Made by a program: the position numbers and the translations under genes
Notes under the pieces: generated by a model
The model's database searches: none
The model's input: only the letters and a program-made list of their open reading frames with translations
Told to the model about the DNA's origin: nothing
NCBI GenBank assembly: GCA_002478145.1
Contig: DLMI01000011.1
Span: 72,916 to 136,915 of the forward strand
Direction: 5' to 3'
Source of the DNA: Acidobacteria bacterium UBA7540
Lineage (GTDB): Bacteria; Acidobacteriota; Terriglobia; UBA7540
Length of the DNA: 64,000 nucleotides
Shown: positions 62,019 through 64,000 of the stretch, piece by piece
How positions within the stretch are numbered: position 1 is the stretch's first letter
Layout of the letters: the number at the start of each line of letters is the position of its first letter

Positions 62019-62621
62019 TCACCCCCGCCGCGCTCCTGCTGCGCTCCCCCCATTGATTCCAGCTTCCCGCCCCCAGGGCGATGCATGAGGGCTGCGCCCC
62101 ACTCGCTCCACCGCAGATGCGTCGACTTCCACGGCGGCCGACCTCTCCAGTATTTCTACCGAAAGCACCAGCCGGCACAGGTTCTTCTTGCGAACTAGAA
62201 TTCCCTCCAGCCCCTGCAAAGCTCCGGAGATGACGCGCACCCTGTCGCCACATCGGAGAAAGGGGTAAGGCTCAACTCGATTTCCCCACTCGACCACCCT
62301 GCGCACAGACTCGATCTCGGCTTCAGGAATGGTCGCCACTTCACCATTGATACCTAGAATAGAAACTATCCCCGGCGTCGTCACCACCTCCAGCCGCCGC
62401 TCCTGCATTCCGCGCAGAAATAGATAGCACGGGAACAAGGGAAGCGAGAGGTGCATGGTCCGGTCCTTCCATCTGCGAGTTGCGTTGTAAAGCGGGAGAA
62501 AGACCTCCAGTCCCTTGGCGGAGAGAATCTGGGCAATGGCCTTCTCGTGCTGATGTCGTGTGTAAATTGCGCACCACGCCCCGCTGATATCCAACTCGCT
62601 CCCTCCGGTTCCTGAATTCAT
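62019..62621 (-). CDS. NusG/RfaH-like transcription antiterminator (UpxY/LoaP type)
   Basis: A 200-residue protein. NGN domain: WCAIYTRHQHEKAIAQILSA, VFLPLYNATRRWKDRTMHLS, LFPCYLFLRGMQERRLEVVT and TPGIVSILGINGEVATIP. KOW domain: LRCGDRVRVISGALQGLEGI. The tail is low complexity and rich in Gly and Ala. It is the promoter-proximal gene of the right locus, where specialised NusG paralogues usually stand, and should help RNA polymerase read the long operon. I did not find a convincing ops-like target in its leader. Confidence 0.88.
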   Translation of the reverse strand: MNSGTGGSELDISGAWCAIYTRHQHEKAIAQILSAKGLEVFLPLYNATRRWKDRTMHLSLPLFPCYLFLRGMQERRLEVVTTPGIVSILGINGEVATIPEAEIESVRRVVEWGNRVEPYPFLRCGDRVRVISGALQGLEGILVRKKNLCRLVLSVEILERSAAVEVDASAVERVGRSPHASPWGREAGINGGSAAGARRG

Positions 62622-62831
62622 CAGCCCCCTATTCTAGGCGAAACAAGAGTTTTCTGCTCGTTGTTCCATCTTGCCCAATGGCGAGGAAGCCGTCAGCTTT
62701 CGGCTTCCAGCTAAAGCATTGGAGTCTTCTTGCCGATAAATAAAGAGTAACGGCTGGAGGCCTCATTCCTGGCTCCTCATTATTTCTCACCGCCTGGATG
62801 TCAAGCGCGGCACCTCTAGCCGATAGCGTAA

Positions 62832-62872
62832 AGCTCCGCTCTCTGACTTACAGGAGAACACCTTGCGATCCC
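62832..62872 (-). promoter_or_regulatory. Conserved block upstream of the right locus
   Basis: A 41-base block, about 210 bases before the NusG-like gene, matching 22503-22544. Conserved: AGCTCCGC, TGACTTACAGG, ACCTTGC. It lies in a gene-free region (62622-63717) where I see no other supported feature apart from a weak transposase-like fragment near 63.4 kb. Confidence 0.55.
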
Positions 62873-63299
62873 ATAAGTGCCAACGATCGCCGCCCTTATC
62901 ACCCAACACAGGTCGCTTGTTCTTCACACTCTCCGAGCCGGTCAAGGCCGGATACTTTCGCCCCCCGGAGAGGTACGATTTCTGAGAGTCTACTTATATT
63001 TCCCCCTCGTCGACAAGCGTACCGGCGTACCGGTACTTCCGTACGAGGCATTGCCCGAACGGCGGACCGCTGCTCACCTTGCGGGCTCCCGGGTGGATTG
63101 CCTGCTCAGCCCAGGTGGTTGTTCCCCCGGACGAGCTCTGAAGATGACGCATCGCCTGTACATCCTATGGTCGAACAAACTGATAATAGGAATCCTTGGT
63201 CGCGACTACGGGGGCATCACCATTACTGCCGGGCCGATCCGATCACGTAACCGCACCCCGACAAAACACCTCGGCACCCCTCGGCTTGATCATTTCATT

Positions 63300-63470
63300 A
63301 GCAGGCACATGCGCCGCGAGAGGATCAGACCTTCCACCGCCCCGCCACACACTGGCTGCACTTCGCGGGGGGGGGGAATGGGCATCAAAGTATCGTAGCA
63401 ATCCCGCGTCCAAAACTCTTCCGAAGCGAGGCACCCCAGCCCGAGCATCAAGTTCGGTGAATAGCTGCCG
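63300..63470 (-). other. Very weak RAYT-like fragment
   Basis: On the minus strand, codons ending near 63392 read EEFWTRDCYDTLM, resembling the FW-x-x-D-Y-x-D-x-x-M element of Y1-type RAYT transposases. No HUH motif or further family signature is visible, and the following PIPPPREVQPV does not fit. Treat as a hint, not a gene. Confidence 0.2.
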
Positions 63471-63717
63471 CCGGCAGGCAAGCGGGGTCCTTTTTCCGTC
63501 GCTTCGCCTACGGCACTCTGGCCAACGGCTGGCGAATCTACCACTAGAGTGACGGCTTGTCAAGTTCGTGAGAATAGATTGTATTGTTAGCACATCAAAT
63601 GTCCGGGTCAATGAGGTCGCCGCGGCGACATATGTCCGCATAAGGCGAAATTCGAGTACGGCTAATAGCCAGGAGGCTGTGATGAGGCGACACGCGCAAG
63701 ACGCCTCGGAGCGGACC

Positions 63718-63900
63718 ATGAACGTACAAGACGTGATATTGCGGGCCATGGACGGATCATCCGCCCAGGCGCGCCGCCGAGATCATCGGCATCTCGGATC
63801 GGAGTATGCGGCGCTGGCGGGAGCGGAACGCGAAGGTCGGGTGCGATGGGCTTTTGGATCGGCGGCGAGGCAAGCCAGCCCCAAGGGGGTATCGGTGCAA
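63718..63900 (+). pseudogene. 5' remnant of an IS transposase (ISNCY-like) with a frameshift
   Basis: From ATG 63718 the frame gives MNVQDVILRAM, then after about one extra base a second frame reads AAEIIGISDRSMRRWRER, then CDGLLDRRRGKPAP. This is the helix-turn-helix start of integrase-type transposases of the ISNCY group (MxVQ-VILRA, AAEIxGISDRxMRRWRER, GLLDRRRGKPSPK). The catalytic domain is not present before the window ends at 64000. AGGAGG lies upstream near 63672, but the frameshift shows decay. Confidence 0.75.
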
Positions 63901-64000
63901 ACGGGCATCTTGACCTGTCAAAAACAGTCAAGGGAGACGCCGGGCTCAGTTAACAACAGAAGCAACATGCTACTGCAACTTTACCCCACACTAAGTTTTT

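Noticed and set aside
62877..63398. A 173-codon plus-strand open frame
   Set aside because: No ribosome site, no recognisable motif and odd composition; overlapped by an equally long minus-strand frame. Most likely chance in G+C-rich DNA.
63243..63749. A 168-codon minus-strand open frame
   Set aside because: No family signature and it runs over the IS remnant on the other strand; treated as noise apart from the weak RAYT hint.

Overview
The window is a large exopolysaccharide / surface-polysaccharide biosynthesis region. Some 43 intact or nearly intact genes, all but one on the minus strand, run right to left from about 62.6 kb to 0.9 kb. It is G+C rich, densely packed and full of ATGA or TTGA stop-start overlaps. 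I infer an environmental, diderm soil-type bacterium. The palindromic REP-like elements, the gene with an N-A-L-K-H-G motif and the intergenic repeat style make me think of Acidobacteriota, but no rRNA or housekeeping gene proves this.

Right-hand locus (62.6 to 23.1 kb, transcribed leftwards): a NusG/RfaH-like antiterminator; an outer-membrane export protein (Wza type) and a Wzz/tyrosine autokinase (Wzc type); an ABC exporter pair (Wzm, Wzt) split by an unrelated gene; then a long run of GT2, GT4, GT9 and GT-C glycosyltransferases and SAM methyltransferases, a WbsX-like protein, an O-antigen ligase/polymerase-like protein, an asparagine synthase, a heparinase II/III-like protein, a MraY/WecA-type phosphoglycosyltransferase and a two-domain sugar dehydrogenase.

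Left-hand locus (22.3 to 0.9 kb): a second Wza and Wzc pair, a geranylgeranyl-reductase-like flavoprotein, a monotopic sugar-phosphate transferase, a WecG/TagA glycosyltransferase, a Wzx flippase, three FkbM methyltransferases, five GT4 enzymes and a Wzy/ligase-like protein. This is a Wzx/Wzy-type set. Inside it sits a small foreign-looking island (about 9.9 to 12.1 kb): a secreted TIM-barrel-like protein, a decapitated thioredoxin-like domain in the same frame just after that protein's TGA, and a Tat-exported protein with 34 cysteines.

The region looks heavily recombined. Four short remnants of biosynthetic genes survive between intact ones: the 5' end of the dehydrogenase in front of wza1, a methyltransferase tail, a GT4-start/methyltransferase-tail chimera, and a GT4 tail. 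The two loci share a 41-42 bp block and the two wza genes share a 20 bp leader. Intergenic DNA around wzt, wzm and wzc2 and at the left edge consists of degenerate heptanucleotide arrays whose 7-base phase persists while the unit sequence changes. Foldback (MITE- or REP-like) elements, a RAYT-like remnant and an IS remnant complete the picture.
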